Below, in pieces: positions 16,817 to 26,709 of a DNA stretch of 64,000 nt. Both the position numbers and the translations under genes were made by a program. The notes below the pieces were generated by a model. That model was not told the origin of the DNA. It did no database searches and saw only the letters and a list, made by a program, of their open reading frames with translations. The stretch covers positions 216,784 to 280,783 of the forward strand of contig NZ_RZUL01000004.1 of assembly GCF_004005485.1 (NCBI RefSeq), written 5' to 3'. The stretch is from Sphingobium algorifonticola. GTDB taxonomy: Bacteria; Pseudomonadota; Alphaproteobacteria; Sphingomonadales; Sphingomonadaceae. The number at the start of each line of letters is the position of its first letter. Position 1 is the first letter of the stretch.

Positions 16817-19537
16817 TCAGAGCTTCAGGCGCGCGGTCGCCGACATATAGCGACCGATCACCTCGTAGATCGGGCTGGCATAGTTGACCAAGGGCGGGTC
16901 GCGATCGAAAAGGTTGTTGACTTGCAGGCCGAGATCGAGATTGCCGACCTTCACCCCGAAGCCGAGATCGACATAGGTCCGGCTGGCAATTTTGTTGTTC
17001 ACGATCGTCAGCAGGCTGTTGTAATTGCCGCCGTCTACATAGCGGACCCGCAACGTCGCATCGAATGGCCCGGTGCCATAGGCGATCGTTCCGGTCGCGC
17101 GCCATTTCGGCATCGAGAAGTTGACCTCGCCAACATCGCCTGCCCGGTCATAGACGTTAACGCCATCGTCGATCAGAAGCCGATCGACGAAGGTAGCAAG
17201 GGCGCGGGCCGAAACGCGATGGTCGCCGCTGAACGTCTTGGTATAAGCGGCCTCCAAGTCGAGCCCGCGGGTCTTGTAACTCGCCAGGTTGAGGCTGGTT
17301 GCGGACACGCTGGTCAGCACGCCGTTGGCGTCCCGCGTCGTGGCATCGCACAGCCGCTGATCGCCGTTGAAGCACTGGGTAACAATATCCTGCGCGCTCA
17401 GCCCGCCGATGACGTCGTCGATCTGGATATCGAAGGCGTCGACAGAGAGGCGCAGCCCGGGCAGGAAACGCGGCGAATAAGTCACCCCCAGCGTCGTGGT
17501 TCTGGCAATTTCGGGCGTCAGCGCCGGGTTGCCGCCGGTGAAGCGGAACACCGCGACGACCGAATTGCCCCGGAACGGATCGGAGACGTTGAAGATCGCG
17601 CTCGACCGGGTGGTGAACAATTCGCCGATGCTGGGCGAGCGGATATCGCGCGATCGCACCGCGCGCAGCAGGATGTCGCTGGCGATCCGCGCCGTTGCGC
17701 CCGCCTTCCAAGTCCAGATGCCGCCGCTGTTGCTATAATCCGAATAGCGCGCCGCGCCGTTCAGATCGACTTCGATCGCCCCTTCGTTCTTGACCAGCGG
17801 AACCAGCAGTTCGGCGAACACTTCCTTGACGTTGAACGACCCCGCGAGCGGCGCATAGTTCACAACCGAATAGATGCGATCGAGCGAGCCCTGATCGGCG
17901 GTGTTCGACTGGCTTTCCCAGCGCGCTTCCACGCCGAACGCCACGGAGATCGGCCCGGCCCAGAGCGACAGCGGCTCACCCCTTATGCTTGCGGCGACTG
18001 CGTCGAGCTTGCTGACGCTGCGGAACCGGGCTTCGCCAAAGGCATAGGCCAGTGCCTCGCGCGAGATGTTGCCCTCGCCAAAAATATTCATCGGGCGGCA
18101 GGCCGTCGTGGGATCGGTGAGTGCGACGCGGCAGATCGGCTGGCCGGTGGTCGGGCTGCTGACCACGTCGATCGCGCGGTTGAAGTTGGCGACGATGCGC
18201 TGATTGCCCAGCGCGTCGTTGTTCCATATCGTACCGTGGTTGTAATAGGCGCTGTAGCGCCACGAGCCACCGAATTCGCCGTCCACACCGACTGCGACGT
18301 CCATGTAATCGCGCAGCCCCGACGCCCGGATATGTCCCAGCGGTCCGGCGTCGCCGATGATGCGGCCCAGGCGGAATGTGCTCGGCCCCCCGGCAAGCTG
18401 GGCGCGCACCTCGGGGCGCAGATAGGGATTATCGATCGACATCACGAAACCGCCGGCGACCGCCGATGCGCGGATGCTTTCGGCGAGGCTTTCCCGATCC
18501 GGGGCCGATATCTGCGCATAGGAACCGTCGGCCCAAACCGTCGCCCAGTCGGCCACCTCATAGGTGACGCGACCGAAGACATTGAAACGGTCATAGGGCG
18601 ATGACACTGCAATATAATCGAACAGGCTGCGGCTGTTGCCGCCAAGCGTGGAGTTGCTGTTCGTCTGACTGCCCAGCACGATCGGGCTAAGCGTGCCGTC
18701 CGGGTTGAACGCCTGACCGGTCAGCGGCCCACTGCGGATCACGCCCCCGGGAAAGGCGTCGATGAAATTGACGTCGCGGGCGAGGATGAGCTGGCCGGTC
18801 GCAGTCTGGAACAGTGCCGAATCGAGATTGGGCCGCTCGGTGCCATTGCGCCCGCCCGCGCCGCCCTCACGTTCATATTCCCCGGCGATGACGAAGCGTC
18901 CGCGGCCATCGGCAAAGCTTGCGCCATAGGTGGCGTCAAACGTGTAGCGCGCCGTGTCACCGCGTGAGGAAATACCCGAGCTGATGCCCAGCCCCAACCC
19001 CTTGAACTTGTCATTGAGGCCGATGTTGACCACGCCTGCGACTGCGCCCGAACCCCAGGCAGCCGAAGCACCGCCGGTAACAACATCGACCCGCCCGACC
19101 AGTGCCTGCGGAATGGTCGTCAATTCCGCACTGCCGATGTACCGTCGCCCGTTCAGCAGCGTCAGCGTGCGGTTGCCGCCAAGGCCGCGCAGGTCGATCG
19201 AGGCGGAACTCGAAACGCTGGACGCCGTGGTCGTGACGGGCGTTCCGGCGATGCGGAATTGCGGCAGGTCGGTCAGCGCCTGCGCCAGCGTCGGCCGGTC
19301 GCCCACCTTTAAATCCTCGGCACTGAGCACGGTCGTGGGAGTGGGCGCGTCAAAGCCTGGACGATCGATCCGAGATCCGGTGACGATGATGTCGGCGTCG
19401 CTTTTCGTTTCCTCCACGGGGGTATCGGGTGCTGTCTGTGCGATCGCCACCGGCGCCTGTGCAAGCCCGACTATCAGCGCGGCAGCCGCGCAGCCTACGC
19501 GATACGAAACCCGTTTATCGTGCGTCCGTCCCATCAT
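16817..19537 (-). CDS. TonB-dependent outer-membrane receptor
   Basis: This 906-residue protein has a signal peptide (to about residue 33), a TonB-box-like IIVTGSRI, a plug domain (LAQALTDLPQFRI, SIDLRGLGGNRTLTLLNGRRY, VDVVTGGASAAWGSGAVAGVVNI) and a long beta-barrel ending in ATARLKL. Such receptors pull a specific substrate across the outer membrane with energy from TonB. GGGGG lies just upstream of two consecutive ATGs (19537 and 19534). The gene reads into soxBDAG and diverges from a D-amino-acid PLP enzyme. Its cargo is therefore probably an amino-acid or peptide derivative rather than iron; that is inferred from context only. Confidence 0.93.
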   Translation of the reverse strand: MMGRTHDKRVSYRVGCAAAALIVGLAQAPVAIAQTAPDTPVEETKSDADIIVTGSRIDRPGFDAPTPTTVLSAEDLKVGDRPTLAQALTDLPQFRIAGTPVTTTASSVSSSASIDLRGLGGNRTLTLLNGRRYIGSAELTTIPQALVGRVDVVTGGASAAWGSGAVAGVVNIGLNDKFKGLGLGISSGISSRGDTARYTFDATYGASFADGRGRFVIAGEYEREGGAGGRNGTERPNLDSALFQTATGQLILARDVNFIDAFPGGVIRSGPLTGQAFNPDGTLSPIVLGSQTNSNSTLGGNSRSLFDYIAVSSPYDRFNVFGRVTYEVADWATVWADGSYAQISAPDRESLAESIRASAVAGGFVMSIDNPYLRPEVRAQLAGGPSTFRLGRIIGDAGPLGHIRASGLRDYMDVAVGVDGEFGGSWRYSAYYNHGTIWNNDALGNQRIVANFNRAIDVVSSPTTGQPICRVALTDPTTACRPMNIFGEGNISREALAYAFGEARFRSVSKLDAVAASIRGEPLSLWAGPISVAFGVEARWESQSNTADQGSLDRIYSVVNYAPLAGSFNVKEVFAELLVPLVKNEGAIEVDLNGAARYSDYSNSGGIWTWKAGATARIASDILLRAVRSRDIRSPSIGELFTTRSSAIFNVSDPFRGNSVVAVFRFTGGNPALTPEIARTTTLGVTYSPRFLPGLRLSVDAFDIQIDDVIGGLSAQDIVTQCFNGDQRLCDATTRDANGVLTSVSATSLNLASYKTRGLDLEAAYTKTFSGDHRVSARALATFVDRLLIDDGVNVYDRAGDVGEVNFSMPKWRATGTIAYGTGPFDATLRVRYVDGGNYNSLLTIVNNKIASRTYVDLGFGVKVGNLDLGLQVNNLFDRDPPLVNYASPIYEVIGRYMSATARLKL

Positions 19538-19597
19538 GTTTCCCCCGTTTGTTGATCGTCCCTTGACCGTTGGCCCCCGTCATGTGCAAGTGATAAA

Positions 19598-19647
19598 CAT
19601 AGACCACTCAATGTTTATGCGCAACGCAAAACATAGGGTGGTCTATG
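19598..19647. promoter_or_regulatory. Candidate operator: 10-base inverted repeat in a divergent promoter
   Basis: CATAGACCAC (19598-19607) and GTGGTCTATG (19638-19647) are perfect reverse complements separated by 30 bases. AAACATAG also occurs as a direct repeat at both sites. The element lies between the starts of the TonB receptor gene (leftward) and the PLP-enzyme gene (rightward). The region is conspicuously AT-richer than its surroundings. The arrangement fits a dimeric regulator, or two dimers, controlling both directions. Confidence 0.5.
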
Positions 19648-19718
19648 GCTCTATTTTTTGCTCTGCATGTGGTGTGATTGCATTGGCTGGAACGTCGAGG
19701 GATGGAGAAAAGGCTGAC

Positions 19719-20864
19719 ATGAACGACGATGTGGCGCTGCACGCGCACCTTATCGGACGCCAGGGCGCGCGCGCCGACCTGAATACGCCGGTGCTCGTCC
19801 TCGACATCGACGCGCTCGACCGAAACATCGCGGCGATGGCAGACCGCGCCGCGCGCGCAGGCGTTGCGCTGCGCCCGCATGCCAAGACGCACAAGAGCGT
19901 CGATATCGCGCGACGGCAGATTGCGGCGGGTGCAAGCGGCGTGTGTTGCGCCAAGATCGGCGAGGCCGAGGTGATGGCGGATGCCGGGATCGCGGGCGTG
20001 CTCATCACCTCGCCCGTGGCGGCTTCGGCGGCGATCGCGCGGCTCGCCGCGCTCGCCGGTCGTGCGAAACGGCTTGCGGTGGTAATGGATCATGCGGATG
20101 TCGCCATGCGAACAGACGCGGCGCTGGCGGCGGCGGGCTGCACGATCGACGTGCTGATCGACGTTGATCCGGGCATGAAGCGCACCGGCGTCGTGTCGCC
20201 CGAGGCAGCGGTCGCACTCGCCCACACGATCGCGACGCTGCCTAACCTCACTCTCCGCGGCGTCCAATTCTATTGCGGTACGGAGCAGCATATCGAGGAT
20301 TATGCCGCGCGCCGGGCGGCGATTGCCGATCGCACCGCCTATCTGCAAACCGTGCTGGCGGCGCTCGCCAATGCCGGATTCGTTCCCGAGCTGGTGACCG
20401 GCGGCGGCACCGGATCCCACCGCATTGACATGGACCTTGGTGTCTTCACGGAGATTCAGGCGGGGTCGTACATTTTCATGGATCAACAATATCTCGCCTG
20501 TGCGCTGACGGATCGCGGCGATACCCCCTTCGAAACCGCGTTGGGCGTCGATGCGCGCGTCGTCAGCGCCAACCGGACCGGGCGGGTGACGATCGACGCC
20601 GGCTACAAGTCGCTTTCCACGGACGGGGGCGTCGCGATTGTGCGCGGTGGCGCGTCGGCCAAGGCGCAATTCGCTTTCATGGGGGATGAACATGGCGCGC
20701 TGATCGGCGATGAGCGAGCGATGCCGCTCGCGCCGGGGGATTTGGTGACCCTAACCGTGCCGCACTGCGACCCGACGGTGAACCTGTATGACCATTATCA
20801 CCTGCTGTCCGGCGACACGTTGGTCGATATCTGGCCGGTCAGTGCGCGCGGGCGGGCGCGCTGA
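19719..20864 (+). CDS. D-threonine aldolase / D-serine dehydratase-like PLP enzyme (fold type III)
   Basis: The protein has 381 residues from ATG 19719, preceded by AAAAGG. It has an alanine-racemase-like barrel (LNTPVLVLDIDALDRNI) with the PLP lysine in RPHAKTHK (Lys56), and TGGGTGSH for phosphate binding. The C-terminal domain has PHCDPT, whose His and Asp match the divalent-metal site of D-threonine aldolase and DSD1-type enzymes. The family cleaves or dehydrates D-3-hydroxy amino acids such as D-threonine, D-serine or D-3-hydroxyaspartate. There is no signal peptide, so it is cytoplasmic. Divergent pairing with the TonB receptor suggests both serve one D-amino-acid-containing substrate. 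Confidence 0.87.
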   Translation: MNDDVALHAHLIGRQGARADLNTPVLVLDIDALDRNIAAMADRAARAGVALRPHAKTHKSVDIARRQIAAGASGVCCAKIGEAEVMADAGIAGVLITSPVAASAAIARLAALAGRAKRLAVVMDHADVAMRTDAALAAAGCTIDVLIDVDPGMKRTGVVSPEAAVALAHTIATLPNLTLRGVQFYCGTEQHIEDYAARRAAIADRTAYLQTVLAALANAGFVPELVTGGGTGSHRIDMDLGVFTEIQAGSYIFMDQQYLACALTDRGDTPFETALGVDARVVSANRTGRVTIDAGYKSLSTDGGVAIVRGGASAKAQFAFMGDEHGALIGDERAMPLAPGDLVTLTVPHCDPTVNLYDHYHLLSGDTLVDIWPVSARGRAR

Positions 20865-21027
20865 CATTTTGGCACCTCTACGCGGGTGTCACTGCATTGC
20901 CATGTTTCGCGTGCTAGATTCCCGCAAAGGCCGTAGCAGGAGCCGATGGTGCGAGGCTATGGTGCCTGAACCGGACGGGTAGCGCCGATTCCGCCGGTCT
21001 TCGGTTTCCGGCGCCGGAGTGCAGCAT

Positions 21028-22383
21028 ATGGTGATCGATCGCCGAAGTTTCACGGTCGGGATGGCGACAACAGCGTTTGCAGGGCTCGCCGGATGCGCCC
21101 GGATGGGCGGCATGGCTGCGCGTTCGGCGGCGCCGTCAACCGCACTGGTGCCCGATCCTGCGGGGCTGCTCGATCTGCCGCAAGGCTATAGCTATCGCAT
21201 CATTTCGCGCATGGGCGACCGGATGGATGACGGCTATGTCGTGGGCGACCGCGCCGATGGCATGGGCTGCTTCCCTGGCGGCAACGGTCGCGTGATCCTG
21301 GTCCGCAATCATGAATTGCAAGCCCGCCATCATGACACCGGCCCGTTCGGCACCCGCGCGGTCCCGACCAGCTACGACCGGTCGGCCGACGGCCGCGCCT
21401 TGCCCGGCGGCACCTCGACAATGATCTACGATCTGCGATCGGGCCGGGTAGAGGCGCAATACCAGAGCCTGGCAGGGACCATCCGCAATTGTGCGGGCGG
21501 CGTAACGCCCTGGGGAAGCTGGCTCACGTGCGAGGAAGATGTGACGCGCGCCGGGAGTGGCGTCAGCCGTGACCACGGCTGGGTCTTCGAAGTCCCCGCG
21601 GCGGCCGGGCGACTGGTCGATCCCGTGCCGCTCACCGCAATGGGCCGCTTCAACCATGAAGCTGCGGCGGTCGATCCCGCCACCGGCATCGTCTATCTGA
21701 CCGAGGATCGCAGCGATTCGCTGTTCTACCGTTTCCTGCCCGACAGGCCCGGCAGGCTGGCGGCAGGCGGGCGACTACAGGCGCTGGCGCTCGACGGTGT
21801 GGACGACAGCCGCAACTGGAGCGGCGCGGCGCTACCACGCGGTACATCCCTGCCCGCCCGCTGGATCGATCTGACGGGTGTCGACAGTGCGCAGGACGAC
21901 TTGCGTCAGCGCGGACACCGCGCGGGCGCGACCCTGTTTGCCAGAGGCGAAGGCGTGCATTTCGGCAATGGCGAAATCTATGTCTGCTGCACGTCGGGCG
22001 GTGCGGCAAAGCTCGGCCAGATATTCCGCTATCGGCCGAGCCGTGCGGAGGGCAAGCCGGGCGAGCGCGATGCACCAGGAAGCCTCCAGAACTTCGTCGA
22101 GTCGGATGATCCGGCTATGTTCAACTTTGGCGACAATCTGACCGTAGCGCCCAATGGCGATCTGGTGGTGTGCGAAGATCAATATACCGACGTCGTCGAC
22201 AATCACCTGCGCGGCGTGAGCAGGGACGGCACCCTCTACACCATTGCCCGATGCCGGTTGCAGACGGAACTGGCCGGTGCCTGCTTTTCTCCCGACGGGT
22301 CGGTGCTGTTCGTCAATTTGTACAGCCCAGCGATGACGCTGGCGATCAGCGGACCATGGGCCGCGCCGCGCAGGACAGGCTGA
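21028..22383 (+). CDS. PhoX-like (DUF839) Tat-exported lipoprotein
   Basis: The protein has 451 residues from ATG 21028, with GGAG nine bases upstream. The N-terminus has a twin-arginine motif (RRSFTVG) followed by a lipobox ending at Cys23 (GLAGC), so it is probably exported folded and lipidated. The body has PhoX/DUF839 beta-propeller features: GYSYRIISRMGD, VILVRNHE, NCAGGVTPWGSWLTCEED, GRFNHEAAAVDP, YLTEDR and a late NPDNL-like region (FNFGDNLTVAPNGDLVVCED). PhoX enzymes are calcium- and iron-dependent phosphatases. Many DUF839 proteins are untested, so phosphatase activity is only likely. The 163 bases upstream hold no other gene. Confidence 0.82.
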   Translation: MVIDRRSFTVGMATTAFAGLAGCARMGGMAARSAAPSTALVPDPAGLLDLPQGYSYRIISRMGDRMDDGYVVGDRADGMGCFPGGNGRVILVRNHELQARHHDTGPFGTRAVPTSYDRSADGRALPGGTSTMIYDLRSGRVEAQYQSLAGTIRNCAGGVTPWGSWLTCEEDVTRAGSGVSRDHGWVFEVPAAAGRLVDPVPLTAMGRFNHEAAAVDPATGIVYLTEDRSDSLFYRFLPDRPGRLAAGGRLQALALDGVDDSRNWSGAALPRGTSLPARWIDLTGVDSAQDDLRQRGHRAGATLFARGEGVHFGNGEIYVCCTSGGAAKLGQIFRYRPSRAEGKPGERDAPGSLQNFVESDDPAMFNFGDNLTVAPNGDLVVCEDQYTDVVDNHLRGVSRDGTLYTIARCRLQTELAGACFSPDGSVLFVNLYSPAMTLAISGPWAAPRRTG

Positions 22384-22536
22384 GGTCATCCGAAACGCAC
22401 CGAACAGGCGCGGCGCCGGCAAAGTCCGCGCAGGCGCATCGCGGATTTCCATGCACGCGCCAAACACTCTTTACCCGCAGGCCGCAGCCGCCTAGTGGCA
22501 TGCAAAGCGCATCCCGCCGTTGCTGCGCAGGCCCCC

Positions 22537-22540
22537 GGAG
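22537..22540 (+). promoter_or_regulatory. Ribosome binding site supporting the maeB TTG start
   Basis: GGAG lies seven bases before TTG 22548. No comparable site precedes the in-frame ATG at 22500. Confidence 0.5.
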
Positions 22541-22547
22541 ACCGGAT

Positions 22548-24815
22548 TTGGACGACGATTTTCGCCGCAGTGCGCTCGATTATCACCGGCATCCACGGCC
22601 CGGCAAGCTGGCGATCGAGGCGACCAAGCGGATGGCGACACAGCGTGATCTCGCCCTCGCCTACTCACCCGGCGTCGCCGCCCCGTGCGAGGAAATCGCC
22701 GCCGACCCGGACAAGGCGCTCGATTACACGGCGCGCGGCAATCTGGTTGCGGTGATTTCGAACGGCACGGCGGTTCTTGGCCTGGGCAACATCGGCGCGC
22801 TGGCAGGCAAGCCGGTGATGGAAGGCAAGGCCGTCCTTTTCAAGAAATTCGCCGATATCGACGTGTTCGATCTGGAAATCGCCACCGAAGACCCGGACAA
22901 ATTTGTCGAGGCCGTGGCGTTGCTGGAGCCGACGTTCGGTGGCATCAACCTTGAAGACATCAAGGCACCCGAATGTTTCGCGATCGAGCAACGCCTGCGC
23001 GCGCGGATGAACATCCCGGTCTTTCACGACGATCAGCATGGTACCGCGATCGTCGTTGCGGCGGCCGTGCGTAACGCGCTGCTTCTGCAGGGCAAGACGC
23101 TGAGTGAGGCGCGATTGGTGACATCGGGCGCGGGTGCGGCGGCGCTGGCCTGCGTCGATCTGCTCGTGTCCATGGGCCTGCGGCAGGACAATGTGACGCT
23201 GACCGACCGGGATGGCGTGATCTACGCAGGGCGGCAGGACGACATGCTGCCGAACATGGCCCGCTATGCGCGAAAGACGGACGCACGGCTTTTGCCGGAC
23301 GTGCTGACCGGCGCAGATATTTTTCTCGGCCTCTCCGCGCCACGCGTCCTGAAGCCGGAATGGCTGGCGATGATGGGACCAAAGCCGGTCATCTTCGCGC
23401 TCGCCAACCCCGAGCCGGAAATCCTGCCCGATGTGGCGAAAGCGCACCGGCCCGACGCGATCGTCGCGACCGGGCGGTCGGACTATCCCAATCAGGTCAA
23501 CAATGTACTGTGCTTCCCCTATATTTTTCGTGGGGCGCTGGACGCGGGGGCGACCGAAATCAACGAAGCGATGAAGATCGCTGCGGCGGAAGCGATTGCC
23601 GATCTGGCGCGCCTGCCCGCTGACGAAAGCGTGCGGCAGGCCTATGGCGGCGCGGCGCTGCATTTCGGGCCAGACTATATCATCCCCACACCCTTCGATT
23701 CCCGCCTGATCCTGCGGATTGCGCCTGCCGTCGCGGAAGCCGCGGCGCGAACCGGCGTCGCCCGCCGTCCGATCGCCGACATCGCGGGCTATGCCCGTGC
23801 GCTCGAACGCAGCAGTTGGCGGTCGGGGCAATTGATGCTGCCGGTGTTCGATGCCGCGCGACAGTCAGGCGCCCGCATCGCTTATGCCGAGGGTGAGGAC
23901 GAACGGGTGCTGCGCGCGATCCAGACGGTGCTTGACGAGGGACTGGGCAAGCCGGTGATCGTCGCGCGTCGGCGGATCGTCGAACAGCGCATGGACGATC
24001 TGGGCCTGCGCTGGCGCCTGGATAGCGATGTGGAAATCGTCGATCCCGAAGTGCCCGGCGGCGTGCTGGCCGCGATGGTCGCCCCCTATCAGGCGCTGGT
24101 GACGCGACGCGGCATCGCGGCGGCGGAGGCCGAGCGCAACATCTATCGCCGCCCGGCCGTCACCGCGGCCATGCTGTTGCGCAGCGGGCATGTTGATGCC
24201 GCGCTAGTGGGCGGCAATTCAGAATGGTGGAGCCAGGTACAGCTCATCCTGCCCGTCATCGAGCGGCAGCCGGGCATTCACCGGGTGTTTGCACTGACTG
24301 CCCTGATCCTGCCCGCGGGCGCGCTGTTCATTACGGACACGCACATGGTGCCCAATCCGAGCGCCGAGGAAATCGCCGAGATGACCGAACTGGCCGCAGC
24401 GGAAATCCGCCGGTTCGGGATAGAGCCGCAGGCGGCCCTGCTGTCGCACAGCAACTTCGGCGCATCCGGGACGACAAGCGCACGCAAGATGCGCGCTGCG
24501 CTCGAGCTGTTGCGGAGCCGGTCGCCCGATCTGGCCGTCGATGGCGAAATGCATGCCGACGCTGCCCTGTCCCCTGCCCTGCGCAACCGGCTGGTGCTCG
24601 ATTCGCCGTTACGCGACGCCGCCAATCTGCTGGTGATGCCGACGCTCGATGCGGCCAATATCACACTCACCACGCTGCATGCCGCGACCGAGGCGCTGGC
24701 CGTCGGCCCGATGCTGACCGGCCTGTCGCAGCCTCTCCATGTGCTGGTGCCGACGGTCACTTCACGCGGCATCGTCAATCTTTCGGCAATCGCGGCCGCC
24801 GAAGCGCGGCGCTGA
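22548..24815 (+). CDS. maeB: NADP-dependent malic enzyme with phosphotransacetylase-like C-terminal domain
   Basis: The protein has 755 residues from TTG 22548, close to the usual size of the fused MaeB. It decarboxylates malate to pyruvate with reduction of NADP. The malic domain shows [15 protein letters not shown] and [11 protein letters not shown], and the nucleotide domain shows [16 protein letters not shown]. From about residue 430 there is a phosphate acetyltransferase-like domain ([26 protein letters not shown]). That domain is usually regulatory rather than catalytic in this family. Alternative start: ATG 22500. Confidence 0.92.
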   Translation: MDDDFRRSALDYHRHPRPGKLAIEATKRMATQRDLALAYSPGVAAPCEEIAADPDKALDYTARGNLVAVISNGTAVLGLGNIGALAGKPVMEGKAVLFKKFADIDVFDLEIATEDPDKFVEAVALLEPTFGGINLEDIKAPECFAIEQRLRARMNIPVFHDDQHGTAIVVAAAVRNALLLQGKTLSEARLVTSGAGAAALACVDLLVSMGLRQDNVTLTDRDGVIYAGRQDDMLPNMARYARKTDARLLPDVLTGADIFLGLSAPRVLKPEWLAMMGPKPVIFALANPEPEILPDVAKAHRPDAIVATGRSDYPNQVNNVLCFPYIFRGALDAGATEINEAMKIAAAEAIADLARLPADESVRQAYGGAALHFGPDYIIPTPFDSRLILRIAPAVAEAAARTGVARRPIADIAGYARALERSSWRSGQLMLPVFDAARQSGARIAYAEGEDERVLRAIQTVLDEGLGKPVIVARRRIVEQRMDDLGLRWRLDSDVEIVDPEVPGGVLAAMVAPYQALVTRRGIAAAEAERNIYRRPAVTAAMLLRSGHVDAALVGGNSEWWSQVQLILPVIERQPGIHRVFALTALILPAGALFITDTHMVPNPSAEEIAEMTELAAAEIRRFGIEPQAALLSHSNFGASGTTSARKMRAALELLRSRSPDLAVDGEMHADAALSPALRNRLVLDSPLRDAANLLVMPTLDAANITLTTLHAATEALAVGPMLTGLSQPLHVLVPTVTSRGIVNLSAIAAAEARR

Positions 24816-24935
24816 CTTGCCGTCGCTTGATGTCGGGCAGACGTTGCCGGATAAGAGCGATTGACGCGAAAGAGTGCCCGGCACCTTTGCCATGCATATG
24901 CCTTCTACACATCAGCCCCTCTTCGGCGAGCTTCC

Positions 24936-26087
24936 ATGCATTTTGACCGTTTCGATACAGCCGCATTCCTGCGCGACCACTGGCAGAAGGCACCGCTGCT
25001 CGTCCGCAATCCGTGGACGACATGGGAAAACCCCGTCACGCCGGACGAGCTTGCGGGGCTGGCCTGCGAGGAGGATGTCGAGGCGCGGCTCATCATGCGG
25101 ACGCCGCGCGCGTGGGCCGTGGAGCAGGGGCCGTTTTCCGAACGCCGGTTCGGGCGGCTTGGCAAGCAGCCTTCAACCCTGCTGGTCCAGGCTGTCGATC
25201 ATCATGTGCCGGAGGTTGCGGCATTGATCGCGCCGTTCCGCTTCATCCCCGACTGGCGGATCGACGATGTGATGGTCAGCTATGCGACCGACGGTGGCGG
25301 CGTTGGTCCGCATTTTGATCAGTATGACGTGTTTCTGGTGCAGGGGCTGGGCAAGCGCCGTTGGCAGGTCGGCCAGCACTGCAACCGGCACACCCCGCTG
25401 CTCGCGCACGACGATCTGCGCCTGCTTGCAGATTTCGAACCGGTTGAGGAATGGGTCCTGGAGCCGGGCGACATGCTCTATGTTCCCCCCGGCCTCGCGC
25501 ATAACGGCATCGCCATCGGGGACGACTGCATGACGTACTCGATCGGCTTTCGCGCGCCGTCGCGCAGCGAACTGATCGCGCACTGGGCCGACGCCCTTCT
25601 CGACGAACTGAGCGATGATGATCGCTATCGCGATCCCGACGACATGGTGCCGGGCAATCCGGGCGAGATATCGCAGCAGGCCATCGGGGCATTGCACGCC
25701 ATGGTCACGCAGACGCTGCACGATCGTGATGCGTTCGCGCGGTGGTTCGGTCGCTACACCAGCACCCGCCGCTATCCCGATATCGACTGGAGCCCGGAAG
25801 AACCCGTCGATCTGGACTGGTTGCATCGCATGGCGGGAAACGCACTGACTCTTTCGCGCAATGCCGCCAGCCGTTTTGCGTTTGTCGAACGCGCCGAGAA
25901 CGGCGTGCTGTTTTTCGTCGATGGCGACTGTCACGAATGCCACGCCGAAGCCGCCGTGTTCGCGCGCAGCCTGTGCGCACAGACCAGCCTGCCGATCGAA
26001 CCGCAGTGGTTGACGCTACCGGCGGTGGCAACGCTGATTGCGGCGCTTTACAACGGGGGTGCCGTCACCTTCGGTTCGGACGACTGA
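24936..26087 (+). CDS. JmjC/cupin-type ribosomal oxygenase (uL16 3-hydroxylase-like)
   Basis: This 383-residue Fe(II)/2-oxoglutarate oxygenase resembles YcfD/RoxA, which hydroxylates an arginine of ribosomal protein uL16. Iron ligands are His126 and Asp128 ([10 protein letters not shown]) and His189 (PPGLAHNGI). The C-terminal winged-helix-like region fits the family. The ATG at 24936 begins [20 protein letters not shown], the expected N-terminus. Its 3-prime end overlaps the convergent rluE gene by 23 bases, so two ribosome-modifying genes share an end. Confidence 0.87.
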   Translation: MHFDRFDTAAFLRDHWQKAPLLVRNPWTTWENPVTPDELAGLACEEDVEARLIMRTPRAWAVEQGPFSERRFGRLGKQPSTLLVQAVDHHVPEVAALIAPFRFIPDWRIDDVMVSYATDGGGVGPHFDQYDVFLVQGLGKRRWQVGQHCNRHTPLLAHDDLRLLADFEPVEEWVLEPGDMLYVPPGLAHNGIAIGDDCMTYSIGFRAPSRSELIAHWADALLDELSDDDRYRDPDDMVPGNPGEISQQAIGALHAMVTQTLHDRDAFARWFGRYTSTRRYPDIDWSPEEPVDLDWLHRMAGNALTLSRNAASRFAFVERAENGVLFFVDGDCHECHAEAAVFARSLCAQTSLPIEPQWLTLPAVATLIAALYNGGAVTFGSDD

Positions 26088-26646
26088 CGCGCGCGGTATA
26101 ACCGTCTGCGTCCTGCCATTGGCCGGGCGCGATTCCCTCCAGCGTCCAGTCGCCCACGGCCCAGCGCACCAGCCGCAATGTCGGATAGCCAATCGCTGCG
26201 GTCATGCGGCGGACCTGACGGTTGCGGCCTTCGCGGATCGTGAGGCGCAGCCAGCTGTCCGCGACGCTTTGCCGAACGCGGATCGGCGGATCGCGCGGCC
26301 ACAGCGCCGGATCGGCGAGGGCATCGACCTGCGCCGGAAGCGTCGGCCCGTCTTTTAGGATGACGCCCCGTCGCAGCGCGTCCAGCGCCGCCGGATCGGG
26401 CACACCCTCCACCTGCACCAGATAGGTTTTGGGCAGTTTGAAACGCGGGTCGGCAATCCGGGCCTGCAACTGTCCGTCATCGGTCAGCAGCAGCAGGCCC
26501 TCGCTGTCACGATCCAGCCGCCCTGCCGGATAAACGCCCGGAACCGGGATGAATTGGGCCAGCGTCGGTCGGGCGGGCACTGCGCCGTCGTCCGAAAACT
26601 GGCACAGTACGCCGTAGGGCTTGTTGAAAAGGATCAGGCGCGGCAT
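26065..26646 (-). CDS. rluE: 23S rRNA pseudouridine synthase, RluE-like
   Basis: This 193-residue RsuA-family pseudouridine synthase has [14 protein letters not shown], the catalytic Asp in [15 protein letters not shown], and [11 protein letters not shown]. It lacks the S4 domain found in RsuA and RluB, which matches RluE (position 2457 in E. coli 23S rRNA). ATG 26646 is preferred; a TTG lies one codon upstream, and neither has a strong ribosome site. Confidence 0.85.
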   Translation of the reverse strand: MPRLILFNKPYGVLCQFSDDGAVPARPTLAQFIPVPGVYPAGRLDRDSEGLLLLTDDGQLQARIADPRFKLPKTYLVQVEGVPDPAALDALRRGVILKDGPTLPAQVDALADPALWPRDPPIRVRQSVADSWLRLTIREGRNRQVRRMTAAIGYPTLRLVRWAVGDWTLEGIAPGQWQDADGYTARVSRPNRR

Positions 26647-26709
26647 CAACGGGCACTTTGAACGGGCATCCGTCGTCTTTCGCAGGTGCGCGCAACGTGC
26701 GCAATCCCG

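Noticed and set aside
16715..18604. 629-codon plus-strand open frame opposite the TonB receptor
   Set aside because: Antisense shadow with no domain; the receptor reading is complete with signal peptide, plug and barrel.
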